Of a stretch of DNA of 64,000 nt, positions 40,407 to 53,545 are shown in pieces. The notes under the pieces were generated by a model. That model was not told the DNA's origin. It did no database searches and was given only the letters and a program-made list of their open reading frames with translations. The translations under genes were made by a program, and so were the position numbers. This stretch comes from Vibrio sp. JC009 (GTDB lineage: Bacteria; Pseudomonadota; Gammaproteobacteria; Enterobacterales; Vibrionaceae): NCBI RefSeq assembly GCF_029016485.1, contig NZ_CP092106.1, forward strand, positions 3,254,792 to 3,318,791, read 5' to 3'. The stretch's first letter is position 1. Each line of letters starts with the position of its first letter.

Positions 40407-42257
40407 ATGTCGACTCCAAAGAAATACCGTAGTGCAACTACGACTCATGGCCGAAATATGGCAGGTGCACGTGCGCTATGGCGTGCAACAGGCGTAAAAG
40501 AAGAAGACTTCGGTAAGCCAATTATCGCGGTAGTAAACTCATTCACCCAGTTTGTTCCGGGTCACGTACACCTGAAAGACATGGGTCAGCTGGTAGCAAA
40601 AGAGATTGAAGCTGCTGGTGGTATTGCAAAAGAATTTAACACTATCGCTGTGGACGATGGTATCGCAATGGGTCACGGCGGTATGCTTTACTCGCTGCCT
40701 TCACGTGAGCTGATTGCTGACTCTGTTGAGTACATGGTTAACGCTCACTGCGCCGATGCTATGGTTTGTATCTCAAACTGTGACAAGATTACTCCGGGAA
40801 TGATGATGGCTTCACTTCGCCTGAATATCCCGGTGATCTTTGTATCTGGCGGTCCGATGGAAGCAGGTAAAACCAAGCTTTCTGATCAGCTAATCAAGCT
40901 GGACCTTGTTGATGCAATGATGCAGGGTGCCGATCCAAACGTTTCTGATGAGCAGAGCGAACAGGTTGAGCGCAGCGCATGTCCGACATGCGGTTCTTGC
41001 TCAGGTATGTTCACAGCTAACTCAATGAACTGTCTGACTGAAGCTCTGGGCCTTAGCCAGCCGGGTAATGGTACTATGCTGGCAACTCACGCTGACCGTA
41101 AGGAACTGTTCCTGAACGCAGGCCGTCGTATTGTTGAGCTGACTAAGCGTTACTATGAGCAAGGTGACGAATCTGCACTGCCACGCAACATAGCAACCAA
41201 AGCAGCATTCGAAAACGCAATGGCGCTTGATATTGCTATGGGTGGTTCAACTAACACAGTTCTTCACCTACTGGCTGCCGCTCAGGAAGCAGAAGTGGAT
41301 TTCGATATGACAGATATCGACCGTATGTCCCGTAAGGTTCCTCATCTGTGTAAGGTTGCCCCTTCAACTCAGAAATACCATATGGAAGACGTTCACCGTG
41401 CCGGTGGTGTACTGGCTATTCTTGCTGAACTTGACCGTGCCGGCCTGATCAACAATCAGGCAAAAACTGTTCTGGGCATAACCATGGCTGAACAACTGAC
41501 TCAGTACGACATCATGAAGAGTGAGTCTGACGAAGTTAAGTCCTTCTTCCGCGCAGGCCCTGCGGGTGTCCGCTCCATTGAAGCTTTCTCTCAGGACTGT
41601 CGCTGGGACAGCCTGGATGACGACCGTGAAAACGGCTGTATCCGCTCAAAAGAGAATGCATTCAGCCAGGACGGTGGTCTTGCCGTACTGAAAGGTAATA
41701 TCGCTCTTGATGGCTGTATCGTTAAGACTGCAGGTGTTGATGAAAGCATCCTGAAGTTCCAGGGCCCGGCTGTGGTATTTGAAAGCCAGGAAGACGCTGT
41801 AGACGGTATCCTTGGCGGCAAAGTGAAAGCTGGTGATGTGGTTATCATCCGTTACGAAGGTCCTAAGGGTGGTCCAGGTATGCAGGAAATGCTTTACCCG
41901 ACGACTTACCTGAAATCTATGGGTCTTGGCAAAGAGTGTGCGCTTCTGACTGACGGCCGCTTCTCTGGTGGTACTTCTGGTCTGTCTATCGGTCACGCAT
42001 CCCCTGAGGCTGCTAACGGCGGTACTATCGGTCTGGTTAAAGATGGCGATACCATCACTATCGACATTCCAAACCGCTCTATCACGCTTGATGTTGCTGA
42101 AGATGAGCTGGCTGCACGCCGTGCTAAACAAGACGAACTTGGCTGGAAACCGGCTAACCGTCAGCGTGAAGTGTCTTTCGCTCTGAAAGCTTACGCAAGC
42201 ATGGCAACCAGTGCTGACAAAGGTGCGGTACGCGATAAATCCAAGCTTGAGGGTTAA
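40407..42257 (+). CDS. ilvD: IlvD, dihydroxy-acid dehydratase
   Basis: 616 residues, the full family length. Iron-sulfur cluster cysteines are visible: [13 protein letters not shown] (about 120-132) and [19 protein letters not shown] (about 194-212), plus a [15 protein letters not shown] substrate region and the C-terminal [23 protein letters not shown]. Makes the 2-oxo acid precursors of valine and isoleucine. Oxygen-sensitive 4Fe-4S enzyme in relatives. Confidence 0.98.
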   Translation: MSTPKKYRSATTTHGRNMAGARALWRATGVKEEDFGKPIIAVVNSFTQFVPGHVHLKDMGQLVAKEIEAAGGIAKEFNTIAVDDGIAMGHGGMLYSLPSRELIADSVEYMVNAHCADAMVCISNCDKITPGMMMASLRLNIPVIFVSGGPMEAGKTKLSDQLIKLDLVDAMMQGADPNVSDEQSEQVERSACPTCGSCSGMFTANSMNCLTEALGLSQPGNGTMLATHADRKELFLNAGRRIVELTKRYYEQGDESALPRNIATKAAFENAMALDIAMGGSTNTVLHLLAAAQEAEVDFDMTDIDRMSRKVPHLCKVAPSTQKYHMEDVHRAGGVLAILAELDRAGLINNQAKTVLGITMAEQLTQYDIMKSESDEVKSFFRAGPAGVRSIEAFSQDCRWDSLDDDRENGCIRSKENAFSQDGGLAVLKGNIALDGCIVKTAGVDESILKFQGPAVVFESQEDAVDGILGGKVKAGDVVIIRYEGPKGGPGMQEMLYPTTYLKSMGLGKECALLTDGRFSGGTSGLSIGHASPEAANGGTIGLVKDGDTITIDIPNRSITLDVAEDELAARRAKQDELGWKPANRQREVSFALKAYASMATSADKGAVRDKSKLEG

Positions 42258-42262
42258 TCTCC

Positions 42263-43804
42263 GTGCCTCATACGCAACACCCATTACCGAAAACTGGCGC
42301 AGAATATCTGCGCCATATTCTTCGTGCTCCGGTCTACGAAGTGGCAACCAAAACCCTGCTTCAGGATATGCCCCGCCTTTCTGAGCGTATCGGTAACCAG
42401 GTTCAGCTGAAAAGAGAAGACCGCCAGCCGGTTAACTCCTTTAAGCTGCGTGGTGCCTACAATATGGTGGCCAGCCTGACGGAGGCACAAAAAGACGCCG
42501 GCGTTATCGCAGCATCTGCAGGTAACCATGCTCAGGGCATTGCTTATTCAGGTAAGCATCTGGGTATCCGTGCCATTATCGTTATGCCAAAGACTACTCC
42601 CGATATCAAAGTGGACGCAGTACGCGGCTTTGGCGGTGAAGTGGTCCTGCACGGTGCTAACTTCGATGAAGCCAAAGCGGAAGCAGAACGTCTTGCAGAG
42701 CTTCACGGATATACCTTTGTTCCTCCGTTCGATCACCCTCTGGTGATTGCCGGTCAGGGTACAATCGGTATGGAGATGCTTCAGCAGAACGGTCACCTGG
42801 ACTATATCTTTGTTCAGGTTGGCGGTGGCGGTCTGGCTGCCGGTATCGCGGTTCTGGTTAAGCAGTTAATGCCGGAAATCAAGGTCATTGCTGTTGAGCC
42901 TGAAGATTCATGCTGCCTAAAAGCGGCTCTGGATGCAGGCGAACCTGTGGTGCTTGACCAGGTCAGTATGTTTGCTGATGGTGTAGCGGTTAAGCGCATT
43001 GGTGAAGAAACCTTCCGCCTGTGTCAGGAATATATCGACGGGCATATTTCTGTCTCAAGCGATGAAATCTGTGCTGCCGTTAAGGATATCTTCGAAGACA
43101 CCCGCGCTATCGCGGAACCCTCCGGAGCCCTTGCTCTGGCTGGCCTGAAGAAGTTTGCAGAGCAGAACGAGCTTAAAGGTAAGAAACTGGGAACCGTACT
43201 TTCCGGAGCTAACACCAACTTCCACGGTCTGCGCTATGTTTCAGAACGTTGTGAACTGGGTGAAAAGCGCGAAGGTCTGTTAGCGGTGACTATCCCTGAA
43301 GAGCCGGGCGCATTCTTTAAGTTCTGTCAGACTATCGGTGGCCGTGCGGTAACTGAGTTTAACTACCGCTATAACGATGACAGCCTGGCAAATATCTTTG
43401 TCGGTGTCCGTCTTCAGGGTGGTCAGGAAGAGCTTGAGAATATTATTGCTGACCTTCGCGAAGGCGGTTATCCGGTAATCGACCTGTCAGACGACGAAAT
43501 GGCAAAACTGCACATCCGTTATATGATTGGCGGCCGTCCGAACAAAAAGCTTCAGGAGCGCCTGTACAGCTTTGAGTTCCCTGAATATCCGGGCGCCCTG
43601 CTTAAATTCCTGAGCACTCTGGGCACTCACTGGAACATCAGCCTGTTCAACTACCGTAACCACGGTATGGACTACGGCCGTGTGCTCTGTGGATTCGAGC
43701 TGGATGAGTCTGATCTGGCACGCTTCTCTGAGCATCTGTTTGAACTGGACTATCCGTATAAAGACGAGAGTGATAATCCGGCGTTTAAGTTCTTTTTGTC
43801 TTAA
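42263..43804 (+). CDS. ilvA: IlvA, biosynthetic threonine deaminase
   Basis: 513 residues from a GTG start 5 bp after ilvD (AGGG is close upstream). PLP lysine in PVNSFKLRGAYNM (about 55-67), SAGNHAQGIAYSG (about 84-96), the glycine loop VGGGGLAAG (about 188-196), and two C-terminal ACT-like regulatory domains (about 330-500) that bind isoleucine and valine. It commits threonine to isoleucine and closes the ilvGMEDA operon. Confidence 0.97.
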   Translation: MPHTQHPLPKTGAEYLRHILRAPVYEVATKTLLQDMPRLSERIGNQVQLKREDRQPVNSFKLRGAYNMVASLTEAQKDAGVIAASAGNHAQGIAYSGKHLGIRAIIVMPKTTPDIKVDAVRGFGGEVVLHGANFDEAKAEAERLAELHGYTFVPPFDHPLVIAGQGTIGMEMLQQNGHLDYIFVQVGGGGLAAGIAVLVKQLMPEIKVIAVEPEDSCCLKAALDAGEPVVLDQVSMFADGVAVKRIGEETFRLCQEYIDGHISVSSDEICAAVKDIFEDTRAIAEPSGALALAGLKKFAEQNELKGKKLGTVLSGANTNFHGLRYVSERCELGEKREGLLAVTIPEEPGAFFKFCQTIGGRAVTEFNYRYNDDSLANIFVGVRLQGGQEELENIIADLREGGYPVIDLSDDEMAKLHIRYMIGGRPNKKLQERLYSFEFPEYPGALLKFLSTLGTHWNISLFNYRNHGMDYGRVLCGFELDESDLARFSEHLFELDYPYKDESDNPAFKFFLS

Positions 43805-43834
43805 CTTCCTATCCAACAGTTAGATCGCTGCGAG

Positions 43835-44287
43835 TCAGCCTTTGGCTACTTCCCAGTGATCTTCTGTTTCTTCAATCACTATTTTTCTCATTTCTAACTC
43901 AGCCTCAATATCCGCAATTTGCTCCAAAAGCAGCCCAAGATTGCTATCTTCATTAACCGATTCTAAATACAGCTTTCGTATTGATGCATCAGCCAGCTTT
44001 GGAATAGACGAGTTTCCGTTCTCCCACCTGCCTATTGTCTGCTGATCATAACCCAGTAGCTCAGCAAGAACCCTTCGGGAGTGATTAAACTGAAGGCGGA
44101 AAAACTTAAATTCGTCACCTGTCAGGTGAGTGGTTTTATTAACAAGCGCCAGCGCAATTACTTTATGCAAACCACCTATATCATCAATACTGAAGTACTC
44201 TTCATCATCTATAACTTCGATGTGATAGCCGTTTCTTAAGTAGATATTCGGAAGGCCGCACTCTATATAGTGGTATATGTCATTCAT
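43835..44287 (-). CDS. HTH-domain protein, probable antitoxin
   Basis: 150 residues. The middle holds an XRE/MqsA-type helix-turn-helix: FRLQFNHSRRVLAELLGYDQQTIGRWENGNSSIP (about 82-115). The acidic N-terminal part (IEVIDDEEYFSIDDIGGL) replaces the zinc domain found in MqsA-like antitoxins; no CxxC pairs are present. The C-terminal 40 residues are a predicted acidic coiled coil. A strong AGGAGGGG ribosome site precedes the ATG, 12 bp after the upstream toxin-like gene. Likely binds the paired palindromes upstream of that gene. Identification as antitoxin is inference from context. Confidence 0.72.
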   Translation of the reverse strand: MNDIYHYIECGLPNIYLRNGYHIEVIDDEEYFSIDDIGGLHKVIALALVNKTTHLTGDEFKFFRLQFNHSRRVLAELLGYDQQTIGRWENGNSSIPKLADASIRKLYLESVNEDSNLGLLLEQIADIEAELEMRKIVIEETEDHWEVAKG

Positions 44288-44299
44288 CGTTGCCCCTCC

Positions 44300-44641
44300 T
44301 TAAGGTAGTAAAACAGTAACAATAAAAGCTGACGGATCACTCTCAACTCTTTTGAGAACAAGGCTTACTCTTAAAAGCTCCCCTGCTGCCATCCCTTCTA
44401 AATTCATTTTCCAGTCTCCTCTTGGATCCTGATGAGGTAGTTCCTGAAACCTGCTTGAACTACTCCGTAGCAGACTAAAAACCTGTTGGGTAGAAACTTT
44501 TCTCTCAGTTAATCGCTGCCTGGCATGCTTAGAAAACTTAACTCTATAAGAATAATATGTCGCTAAATCAGCTATTAACTTTCGGGCACTCTTAGGCGTT
44601 AAAGGAAATTCGGTAACACATTTCACGTTGTCTGGATTCAT
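44300..44641 (-). CDS. DUF4258-like protein, probable toxin
   Basis: 113 residues, first gene of a two-gene unit with the HTH protein. The segment VKFSKHARQRLTERKVSTQQVFSLLRSS (about 34-61) is the opening of DUF4258-type proteins, small RelE/MqsR-fold-like toxins with a conserved HA..R..ER helix; GDWKMNLEG and LRVSLVLKR.ESDPSAFIVTVLLP give the following beta strands. Toxin-first order is as in mqsRA or higBA. Activity (mRNA cleavage) is not shown. Base use looks AT-richer than the neighbouring ilv and atp genes, consistent with recent arrival. Confidence 0.7.
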   Translation of the reverse strand: MNPDNVKCVTEFPLTPKSARKLIADLATYYSYRVKFSKHARQRLTERKVSTQQVFSLLRSSSSRFQELPHQDPRGDWKMNLEGMAAGELLRVSLVLKRVESDPSAFIVTVLLP

Positions 44642-44730
44642 ACAAGTCCTTATTACTCAAGTATCTTGTGGTTTCCAGAGTTATTCTCAGCTAGCAAGTA
44701 AAATGGATTATGTGTAGAGAAATTATTATT

Positions 44731-44751
44731 TTTATATCAATTTGATATAAA
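44731..44751. promoter_or_regulatory. Toxin-antitoxin operator 1
   Basis: TTTATATCAATTTGATATAAA is a 21-bp near-perfect palindrome (central base A/T) about 90 bp before the toxin-like start codon. Its partner lies exactly 50 bp further upstream. Confidence 0.75.
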
Positions 44752-44775
44752 AATAAAGTAAGACAGAATTGAATG

Positions 44776-44806
44776 CAAGTTTTATATCATTTTGATACAA
44801 AACTTG
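44776..44806. promoter_or_regulatory. Toxin-antitoxin operator 2
   Basis: A 31-bp imperfect palindrome whose arms CAAGTTTTATATCA and TGATACAAAACTTG differ at one pair; its core TTTATATCATTTTGATACAAA (44781-44801) repeats operator 1 at a distance of 50 bp. Confidence 0.75.
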
Positions 44807-44828
44807 AGAGAGAAATAACACCTTAACA

Positions 44829-44858
44829 AAAAGGCGACCATCCGGTCGCCTTTTTACA
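44829..44858 (-). terminator. Terminator after atpC copy 2
   Basis: AAAAAGGCGACC-ATCC-GGTCGCCTTTTT; symmetric A and T runs let it work both ways. It is closely similar to the terminator after atpC copy 1 (46917-46944), part of the duplicated segment. Confidence 0.92.
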
Positions 44859-44860
44859 CA

Positions 44861-45295
44861 CTAAACAGATTTACCTCTTCGTTTCCTCGCCAGTTCGGCC
44901 ACTCGCAACTGCGCAATAGCCTTTGCCAGCTCTTTGGCTGCCAAAGCAAAGTCCATATCGCCATGCTGGTGCTGGATATGCTCTTCGGCTTTACGTTTGG
45001 CTTCTTCAGCTTTTGCAGCGTCAATGTCTTCACCGCGTATTGCGGTATCCGCCAACACGGTTGCGATACCGGGCTGAACTTCAACATAACCACCAGAGAC
45101 ATAGATAAACTCCTCATGGCCATGCTGCTTTACTATACGCAGCATACCAGGCTGAACTGCCGTCAGAAGAGGTGCGTGTCCGTGATAAATACCAAGCTCA
45201 CCTTCACTGCCGGTAACCTGAAATGTCTCTACCAGGCCGGAAAAAAGCTGCTTCTCTGCACTGACCACATCAAGGTGAAAGGTGGTTACTGTCAT
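44861..45295 (-). CDS. atpC: ATP synthase epsilon subunit, second copy
   Basis: 144 residues, about four fifths identical by eye to the epsilon subunit at 46960-47385. Both domains are complete: N-terminal beta sandwich ([43 protein letters not shown] as successive strands) and C-terminal helical hairpin ([10 protein letters not shown] to [13 protein letters not shown]). It lies outside the atp operon, just downstream of glmU, with its own ribosome site and terminator, so it is probably expressed by readthrough from glmU. A frame free of stops and conservative changes argue for function; a different regulatory epsilon or a dosage role are both possible. Confidence 0.93.
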   Translation of the reverse strand: MTVTTFHLDVVSAEKQLFSGLVETFQVTGSEGELGIYHGHAPLLTAVQPGMLRIVKQHGHEEFIYVSGGYVEVQPGIATVLADTAIRGEDIDAAKAEEAKRKAEEHIQHQHGDMDFALAAKELAKAIAQLRVAELARKRRGKSV

Positions 45296-45313
45296 ATAAC
45301 GTCCTGTCTAATT

Positions 45314-46678
45314 CTATTTTTTCTTCTTAACCGGACGCTTCCATCCGGAAATTCTGCGTTCTTTAGCGCGAGTGATTACTAACTCACCTTCATTGATATC
45401 TTTAGTAACTGTAGCACCGGCGCCAATAGTTGCACCATTACCCACAGAAACCGGAGCCACCAGCTGAGTATCTGAACCGACAAAAACGTCATCACCGATA
45501 ATAGTCTTATGTTTGTTAGCACCATCGTAGTTACAGGTGATGGTACCTGCACCGATATTGGTATCTTTACCAATCTCAGTATCACCAATATAAGTAAGGT
45601 GACCAACCTTAGAGCCTAAGCCGATAACACCGTTCTTAATCTCAACAAAGTTACCCACATGAGCTTCGTTCTTAAGCTCAGCACCAGGACGCAGACGGGC
45701 AAACGGACCAACCGTACAGTCTTCACCCACTGTAGACTCTTCAATTACCGTATATGGGCTCAGAACAGAATTATCATCGATTTCACAATCTTTCAGTACA
45801 CAACCTGCACCGATAACCACATTATCACCGATAGTTACGCTACCTTCGATTACCACGTTCACATCGATCTCAACATCACGGCCACACTGAAGCTCACCAC
45901 GCAGATCAAAACGAGCCGGATCACGCAGCATCACACCCTGCTCAAGCAGTTTCTCAGCCTGCATTAACTGGTATGCACGCTCAAGTTTAGCAAGCTGAAC
46001 ACGGTTATTCACGCCTTCCACTTCAATAGGATTTGCAGGATGAACGGCTTCTACAGCGCGACCTTCATTATGAGCCGCAGCAATAACGTCCGTCAGATAG
46101 TACTCACCCTGAGCATTATCATTACTTAAACCAGACAGCCAGCGCTTCAGGTCACCACCGGTCGCTACCATAACCCCGGTATTAATCTCATTGATCAGCT
46201 TCTGCTCTTCACTCGCATCTTTCTGCTCAACGATAGCCACTACAGGGCCATTTTTACGAACAATTCGACCGTAACCAGTCGGGTCATCAAGAACCACCGT
46301 CAGAAGCGCAATACCGCCTTCAGGCTGGGCATCCAGCAGACTTTCGATTGTCGCATCTGAAATCAGCGGCACATCGCCGTAAAGAACCAACACTTTTTCA
46401 TCATCAGAAAACTGATCCGAAGCCTGATCTACTGCATGACCAGTACCTAGCTGCTCAGCCTGAAGCACCCAGCTCACCTGTTCATTACCAAGCACTTCCT
46501 TCATCTGATCACCACCGTGACCATAAACCAGATGAATATTCTGAGCACCAAGACCAGCACATGTATCAATCACATGCTTTGCCATCGGTTTTCCCGCCAA
46601 GGTGTGAAGCACCTTAGGCTTGCTTGAGTACATACGGGTACCTTTACCCGCAGCCAGGATCACCGCGCTAAACTTCAT
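45314..46678 (-). CDS. glmU: GlmU, bifunctional GlcNAc-1-P uridyltransferase / GlcN-1-P acetyltransferase
   Basis: 454 residues. The N-terminal pyrophosphorylase domain has [18 protein letters not shown] (about 8-25) and YGDVPLI (about 103); a connecting arm (about 230-250) leads to a left-handed beta-helix acetyltransferase with hexapeptide repeats ([31 protein letters not shown]). Makes UDP-GlcNAc for peptidoglycan and LPS. In many gammaproteobacteria glmU directly follows atpC; here it sits between two atpC copies. Confidence 0.97.
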   Translation of the reverse strand: MKFSAVILAAGKGTRMYSSKPKVLHTLAGKPMAKHVIDTCAGLGAQNIHLVYGHGGDQMKEVLGNEQVSWVLQAEQLGTGHAVDQASDQFSDDEKVLVLYGDVPLISDATIESLLDAQPEGGIALLTVVLDDPTGYGRIVRKNGPVVAIVEQKDASEEQKLINEINTGVMVATGGDLKRWLSGLSNDNAQGEYYLTDVIAAAHNEGRAVEAVHPANPIEVEGVNNRVQLAKLERAYQLMQAEKLLEQGVMLRDPARFDLRGELQCGRDVEIDVNVVIEGSVTIGDNVVIGAGCVLKDCEIDDNSVLSPYTVIEESTVGEDCTVGPFARLRPGAELKNEAHVGNFVEIKNGVIGLGSKVGHLTYIGDTEIGKDTNIGAGTITCNYDGANKHKTIIGDDVFVGSDTQLVAPVSVGNGATIGAGATVTKDINEGELVITRAKERRISGWKRPVKKKK

Positions 46679-46787
46679 GAAAAAGTCCTTATTTTTTATA
46701 TTAAATGAGAGCTGATTCTAACTTGTATTGTGCCGTATTTAAAAGCTTCAGTATCAAGAATTCTCTGCAAACACCCGGTATTAAAGG

Positions 46788-46889
46788 AAAGTCGGGTGAC
46801 TCTGGAGTAAAACCTATTTTTCAGGGAAGAAAAATTGGAGCCTACATGGATGTACTTGCGGCGGTTTTACGGAAGAGTTACCTGACTTT
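46788..46889. repeat. Bulged inverted repeat, copy 2 (glmU-atpC gap)
   Basis: Arms of 27 bp (46788-46814 and 46863-46889) pair with about five mismatches. Inside is the hairpin ATTTTTC-AGGGAA-GAAAAAT followed by GGAGCCTACATGGATGTACT and TGCGGCG, matching the core of copies 1 and 3. Confidence 0.85.
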
Positions 46890-46916
46890 ACTGAGAGCCA
46901 GAAGTTACCAAAAACA

Positions 46917-46944
46917 AAAAGGCGACCATCAAGGTCGCCTTTTT
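46917..46944 (-). terminator. Terminator of the atp operon
   Basis: AAAAAGGCGACC-ATCAA-GGTCGCCTTTTT, just after atpC copy 1; symmetric runs on both sides. It ends the atpIBEFHAGDC transcript before glmU. Confidence 0.92.
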
Positions 46945-46959
46945 CTCACACTAAACAGA

Positions 46960-47385
46960 TTAGCGTCTTCTGCTCTTAGTCAGCTCGATAACACGAAGCT
47001 GAGCAATCGCTTTAGCCAGTTCACTGGCCGCTTGTGCGAAGTCCATGTCGCCATGCTGATTCTGGATATTCTCCTCAGCCTTGCGCTTGGCTTCTTCTGC
47101 CTTAGCAGCGTCAAGATCTTCACCACGGATAGCTGTATCAGCCAGTACAGTCGCTGTACCAGGCTGAACCTCTATAATACCACCAGAAACATAAATAAAT
47201 TCCTCGTGGCCGTGCTGTTTAACGATACGCACCATGCCAGGCTTAATAGCGGTCAGCAGCGGTGTGTGACCATGGAAAATACCAAGTTCACCTTCGCTAC
47301 CGGTCACCTGAAACGTCTCAACGCGGCCACAGAAAAGACTCTTTTCCGCGCTAACTACATCCAGATGAAAGGTTATTGCTGCCAT
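46960..47385 (-). CDS. atpC: AtpC, ATP synthase epsilon subunit (operon copy)
   Basis: 141 residues. Beta-sandwich domain with [22 protein letters not shown] and C-terminal inhibitory helical hairpin ending [16 protein letters not shown]. Part of the rotor stalk of F1, contacting gamma and the c-ring and able to brake ATP hydrolysis. Last gene of the atp operon, 18 bp after atpD. A close paralogue lies on the other side of glmU. Confidence 0.97.
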   Translation of the reverse strand: MAAITFHLDVVSAEKSLFCGRVETFQVTGSEGELGIFHGHTPLLTAIKPGMVRIVKQHGHEEFIYVSGGIIEVQPGTATVLADTAIRGEDLDAAKAEEAKRKAEENIQNQHGDMDFAQAASELAKAIAQLRVIELTKSRRR

Positions 47386-47403
47386 ATCGCCTCCTGTCTA
47401 GCC

Positions 47404-48825
<1,422 letters not shown>

Positions 48826-48841
48826 TTAGTTTTACCAATGC

Positions 48842-49711
48842 TTAAACCGCTGCAGCACCACCAACAATCTCAGACAGTTCTTGTGTGATAGCGGCTTGAC
48901 GCGCTTTGTTATACACAAGCTCTAAGTCTTCGATCAGGTTTGTTGCATTATCTGTTGCTGCCTTCATCGCAATCATTCGGGCTGCCATTTCACAAGCCAG
49001 GTTCTCAACCACCCCCTGGTACACCTGAGATTCAACATAGCGAATCAGTAGTGCATCCAGAAGAGGCTTCGGCTCAGGCTCGTAAATGTAATCCCATGTA
49101 TGAGTACGCTGTTTCAGCTCTTCACTTTCCGATTTAGGCAGTGGTAGTAATTGATCGATCGTTGGTTCCTGTACCATAGTGTTTACAAACTTGTTGAACA
49201 CCACGTACAGGCGATCCAATTCACCTTCATCGTATTTCTTCAGCATAACGCCCACAGAACCGATCAGGTCTTCAACGCTTGGGTTATCACCAAGACCAGA
49301 TACCTGAGCCGCTACCTTAGCGCCGCTGTTATTGAAAAATGCAGTCGCTTTAGAGCCAACAATAGCAAGCTCTACATCTGCACCCTTCTCTTTCCAGTCC
49401 TGCATGTCATGCATAGCTTTTTTGAACAGGTTAATGTTCAAGCCGCCACACAGACCGCGGTCTGTAGAAACGATGATGTAACCAACACGTTTAGCTTCGC
49501 GTTCTTCCAGATACGGATGTTTGTATTCCAGATTACCGCTTGCCAAATGACCGATCACTTTACGCATTGTTTCCGCATATGGACGTGAAGCTTCACGAGC
49601 GTCCTGAGAACGTCTCATTTTAGAAGCTGCCACCATTTCCATCGCTTTCGTAATCTTCTGAGTGCTTTTCACACTCCCGATTTTATTACGTATCTCTTTT
49701 GCGCCGGCCAT
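48842..49711 (-). CDS. atpG: AtpG, ATP synthase gamma subunit
   Basis: 289 residues, the central rotor shaft. N-terminal helix [33 protein letters not shown] and C-terminal helix [42 protein letters not shown] form the coiled coil; the Rossmann-like domain with DRGLCGGLN (about 84-92) lies between. Sixth gene of the Fo/F1 set in the operon. Confidence 0.98.
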   Translation of the reverse strand: MAGAKEIRNKIGSVKSTQKITKAMEMVAASKMRRSQDAREASRPYAETMRKVIGHLASGNLEYKHPYLEEREAKRVGYIIVSTDRGLCGGLNINLFKKAMHDMQDWKEKGADVELAIVGSKATAFFNNSGAKVAAQVSGLGDNPSVEDLIGSVGVMLKKYDEGELDRLYVVFNKFVNTMVQEPTIDQLLPLPKSESEELKQRTHTWDYIYEPEPKPLLDALLIRYVESQVYQGVVENLACEMAARMIAMKAATDNATNLIEDLELVYNKARQAAITQELSEIVGGAAAV

Positions 49712-49772
49712 CGTATTACTCTCTCTTTATGGATTCGCCGGTGACCTTAACGATCACCCTGCGAATGACCAA

Positions 49773-51314
49773 TTACCAAGTTTGGGTTGCCTTGAAATCC
49801 TCAACAATTTTCTTAAGTTGAGCTTCGATTTCATCGTTGTAAGCACCCGTTTTGCTGATTTCTTCAGCGAAATCTGCAAAGTGGCTGTGAGCATACGATA
49901 GAAGAGCGTCTTCGAAATCCAGAACTTTGCTAAGTTCAATGTCTTCCAGATAGCCACGCTCTGCCGCGAAGATAACCAGTGCCTGAGCAAATACTGACAT
50001 AGGAGCGTACTGCTTCTGCTTCATCAGCTCAGTTACTTTCTGACCATGGTCAAGCTGTTTCTTCGTTGCTTCATCAAGATCCGAAGAGAACTGAGCAAAT
50101 GCTGCAAGTTCACGGTAAGCAGCCAGAGCAGTACGGATACCACCTGATAGCTTCTTGATGATCTTAGTCTGTGCCGAACCACCTACACGAGATACTGAGA
50201 TACCCGGGTCAACCGCAGGGCGAACACCAGAGTTAAACAGTTCTGTCTGTAGGAAGATCTGACCATCAGTAATCGAGATTACGTTAGTCGGTACGAATGC
50301 CGATACGTCACCTGCCTGAGTTTCGATGATAGGAAGAGCAGTCAGAGAACCGGTCTTACCTTTCACTTCACCGTTAGTGAAACGCTCTACATAGTCTTCG
50401 TTTACACGAGCAGCACGCTCTAGCAGACGAGAGTGTAGGTAGAATACGTCACCCGGGAATGCCTCACGGCCTGGTGGACGTTTTAGTAGCAGAGAGATCT
50501 GACGGTATGCTACTGCCTGCTTAGACAGATCATCATAAATGATAAGTGCATCTTCGCCGCGATCACGGAAGTATTCACCCATTGCACAACCTGCGTACGG
50601 TGCAAGGTATTGCAGCGCAGCAGATTCAGAAGCAGATGCAACAACAACGATGGTATTTTCCAGCGCGCCGTGCTCTTCCAGTTTGCGTACTACGTTAGCG
50701 ATAGTCGATGCTTTCTGACCGATTGCTACGTAGATAGAGTAAATACCAGAGTCTTTCTGGTTGATGATGGCATCGATTGCCAGAGCTGTTTTACCAGTCT
50801 GACGGTCACCGATGATAAGCTCACGCTGACCACGACCGATTGGGATCATGGAGTCAACTGACTTATAACCAGTCTGAACTGGCTGGTCTACCGATTTACG
50901 GTCGATTACGCCCGGTGCGATAACTTCTACAGGAGAAGACAGTTTCGCTTCGATTGGACCTTTACCATCAATAGGCTCACCAAGTGTGTTTACAACACGA
51001 CCCAGCATTTCAGGACCAACTGGAACTTCCAGAATACGGCCTGTGCCTGTTACTTTCATTCCTTCCTTAAGGTCGGAATATGGGCCCATTACTACCGCAC
51101 CAACCGAGTCACGCTCAAGGTTAAGTGCCAGCGCATAACGGCCACCCGGTACTTCAATCATTTCACCTTGCATCACGTCCGCAAGGCCGTGAATGCGAAT
51201 AATACCATCGCTTACCGATACGATAGTACCTTCGTTGCGAGCTTCACTAACAACTTCGAATGACTCGATACGTTGTTTGATTAGATCGCTAATTTCCGTG
51301 GAATTTAGTTGCAT
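49773..51314 (-). CDS. atpA: AtpA, ATP synthase alpha subunit
   Basis: 513 residues from [16 protein letters not shown]; the frame extends ten codons upstream into atpH without family support. Non-catalytic nucleotide site Walker [16 protein letters not shown] (about 169-183), arginine finger region [19 protein letters not shown] (about 371-389). Pairs with beta to form the F1 hexamer. Confidence 0.98.
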   Translation of the reverse strand: MQLNSTEISDLIKQRIESFEVVSEARNEGTIVSVSDGIIRIHGLADVMQGEMIEVPGGRYALALNLERDSVGAVVMGPYSDLKEGMKVTGTGRILEVPVGPEMLGRVVNTLGEPIDGKGPIEAKLSSPVEVIAPGVIDRKSVDQPVQTGYKSVDSMIPIGRGQRELIIGDRQTGKTALAIDAIINQKDSGIYSIYVAIGQKASTIANVVRKLEEHGALENTIVVVASASESAALQYLAPYAGCAMGEYFRDRGEDALIIYDDLSKQAVAYRQISLLLKRPPGREAFPGDVFYLHSRLLERAARVNEDYVERFTNGEVKGKTGSLTALPIIETQAGDVSAFVPTNVISITDGQIFLQTELFNSGVRPAVDPGISVSRVGGSAQTKIIKKLSGGIRTALAAYRELAAFAQFSSDLDEATKKQLDHGQKVTELMKQKQYAPMSVFAQALVIFAAERGYLEDIELSKVLDFEDALLSYAHSHFADFAEEISKTGAYNDEIEAQLKKIVEDFKATQTW

Positions 51315-51327
51315 GCTCCAATCCCCA

Positions 51328-51861
51328 TCAAGACTGCAATGCATCGCTCAGGCGGGCTAACTGGCCACGCGTTGAGTTATCGATGATTAAGTCTCCGGCT
51401 CGAATAACAACCCCACCAAGTAGGGCCTCATCTACACTGCAATTCAGCTTAACTTTGCGCTCAAGACGCTGTTCCAGTTTGCTGCTGATTTCTGCAATTT
51501 GTTTTTTAGAAAGCTCTGTTGCAGAAACAACCTCTGCATCAATCACCTTCTCGTGCTCCTGTTTCAGGAACATAAACTCATTACAAACCTCAGGAAAAGC
51601 CGCTAATCGGCCATTCTCAGCCATCACCTTAATCAGGTTCTGACCATTTTCATCAAACTGATCGCCACAAACCGCAATAAAGATTTCTGACAGTTTTTCT
51701 GCAGATGCGGAACTCGTTAGGAGCTCAGCAATATCCTTATTCTTTGTAACTTCGGCAGCAAAAGTGAGCATCTGACCCCATTGGTCTAATGCACCTTTCT
51801 CCACCGCAAAATCAAATGCTGCTTTAGCGTAGGGGCGTGCGATTGTAGTCAATTCAGACAT
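51328..51861 (-). CDS. atpH: AtpH, ATP synthase delta subunit
   Basis: 177 residues; N-terminal helical bundle starting [19 protein letters not shown] and C-terminal region [36 protein letters not shown], the family signature. It forms the top of the peripheral stalk, joining b to the alpha3beta3 head. Confidence 0.97.
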   Translation of the reverse strand: MSELTTIARPYAKAAFDFAVEKGALDQWGQMLTFAAEVTKNKDIAELLTSSASAEKLSEIFIAVCGDQFDENGQNLIKVMAENGRLAAFPEVCNEFMFLKQEHEKVIDAEVVSATELSKKQIAEISSKLEQRLERKVKLNCSVDEALLGGVVIRAGDLIIDNSTRGQLARLSDALQS

Positions 51862-51875
51862 ATGCGCCCCTCGCG

Positions 51876-52346
51876 TTAAAGTTTTGCAGTAATGTTATCG
51901 AGAATATCTTTGTGCGCGTCTTTATCAATTGAGCGCTCAAGGATTTTCTCTGCACCAGCTAAAGCCAGAGTAGCAACTTGCTTGCGCAGTTCATCGCGTG
52001 CGCGGTTACGCTCAGCTTCGATTTCTGCTTCCGCTTGTGTAAGAATCTTCTGGCGTTCTGCCTGAGCTTCTTCACGTGCTTCATCAACAATCTGTGCTTT
52101 ACGCTTGTTTGCTTGCTCGATGATCTCTGTTGCTGTGCGCTTTGCTTCTTTCAATTGGTCAGAAGCACTGGATTGTGCCAGGTCCAGATCTTTAGCTGCT
52201 CTTTCAGCAGCCTGCAGACCGTCAGCAATTTTCTTCTGACGCTCTTCAATCGCTTCCATGATTGGCGGCCATACATACTTCATGCAGAACCATACAAACA
52301 TTGTGAAGGCAATTGCCTGACCCAGCAGAGTTGCGTTCATATTCAC
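51876..52346 (-). CDS. atpF: AtpF, ATP synthase b subunit
   Basis: 156 residues: one N-terminal membrane helix ([21 protein letters not shown]) then a long charged helix rich in Ala, Lys, Glu (about 30-140), the dimeric peripheral stalk, ending [23 protein letters not shown]. The usual length of 156 is kept exactly. Confidence 0.97.
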   Translation of the reverse strand: MNMNATLLGQAIAFTMFVWFCMKYVWPPIMEAIEERQKKIADGLQAAERAAKDLDLAQSSASDQLKEAKRTATEIIEQANKRKAQIVDEAREEAQAERQKILTQAEAEIEAERNRARDELRKQVATLALAGAEKILERSIDKDAHKDILDNITAKL

Positions 52347-52408
52347 AACAGCTACCCCTCTATTTGTTCAACTACGACAAAATTCTTAATTTGCTTTAAT
52401 TTGCCGAC

Positions 52409-52687
<279 letters not shown>

Positions 52688-52723
52688 TTATGTGCCGAAA
52701 AAACTTTAAAAAAATTACATTTA

Positions 52724-53539
<816 letters not shown>

Positions 53540-53545
53540 TCAATC

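Noticed and set aside
41646..42347. 233-codon minus-strand frame inside ilvD/ilvA
   Set aside because: Antisense to highly conserved enzyme genes; codon pattern is a mirror of the real frame.
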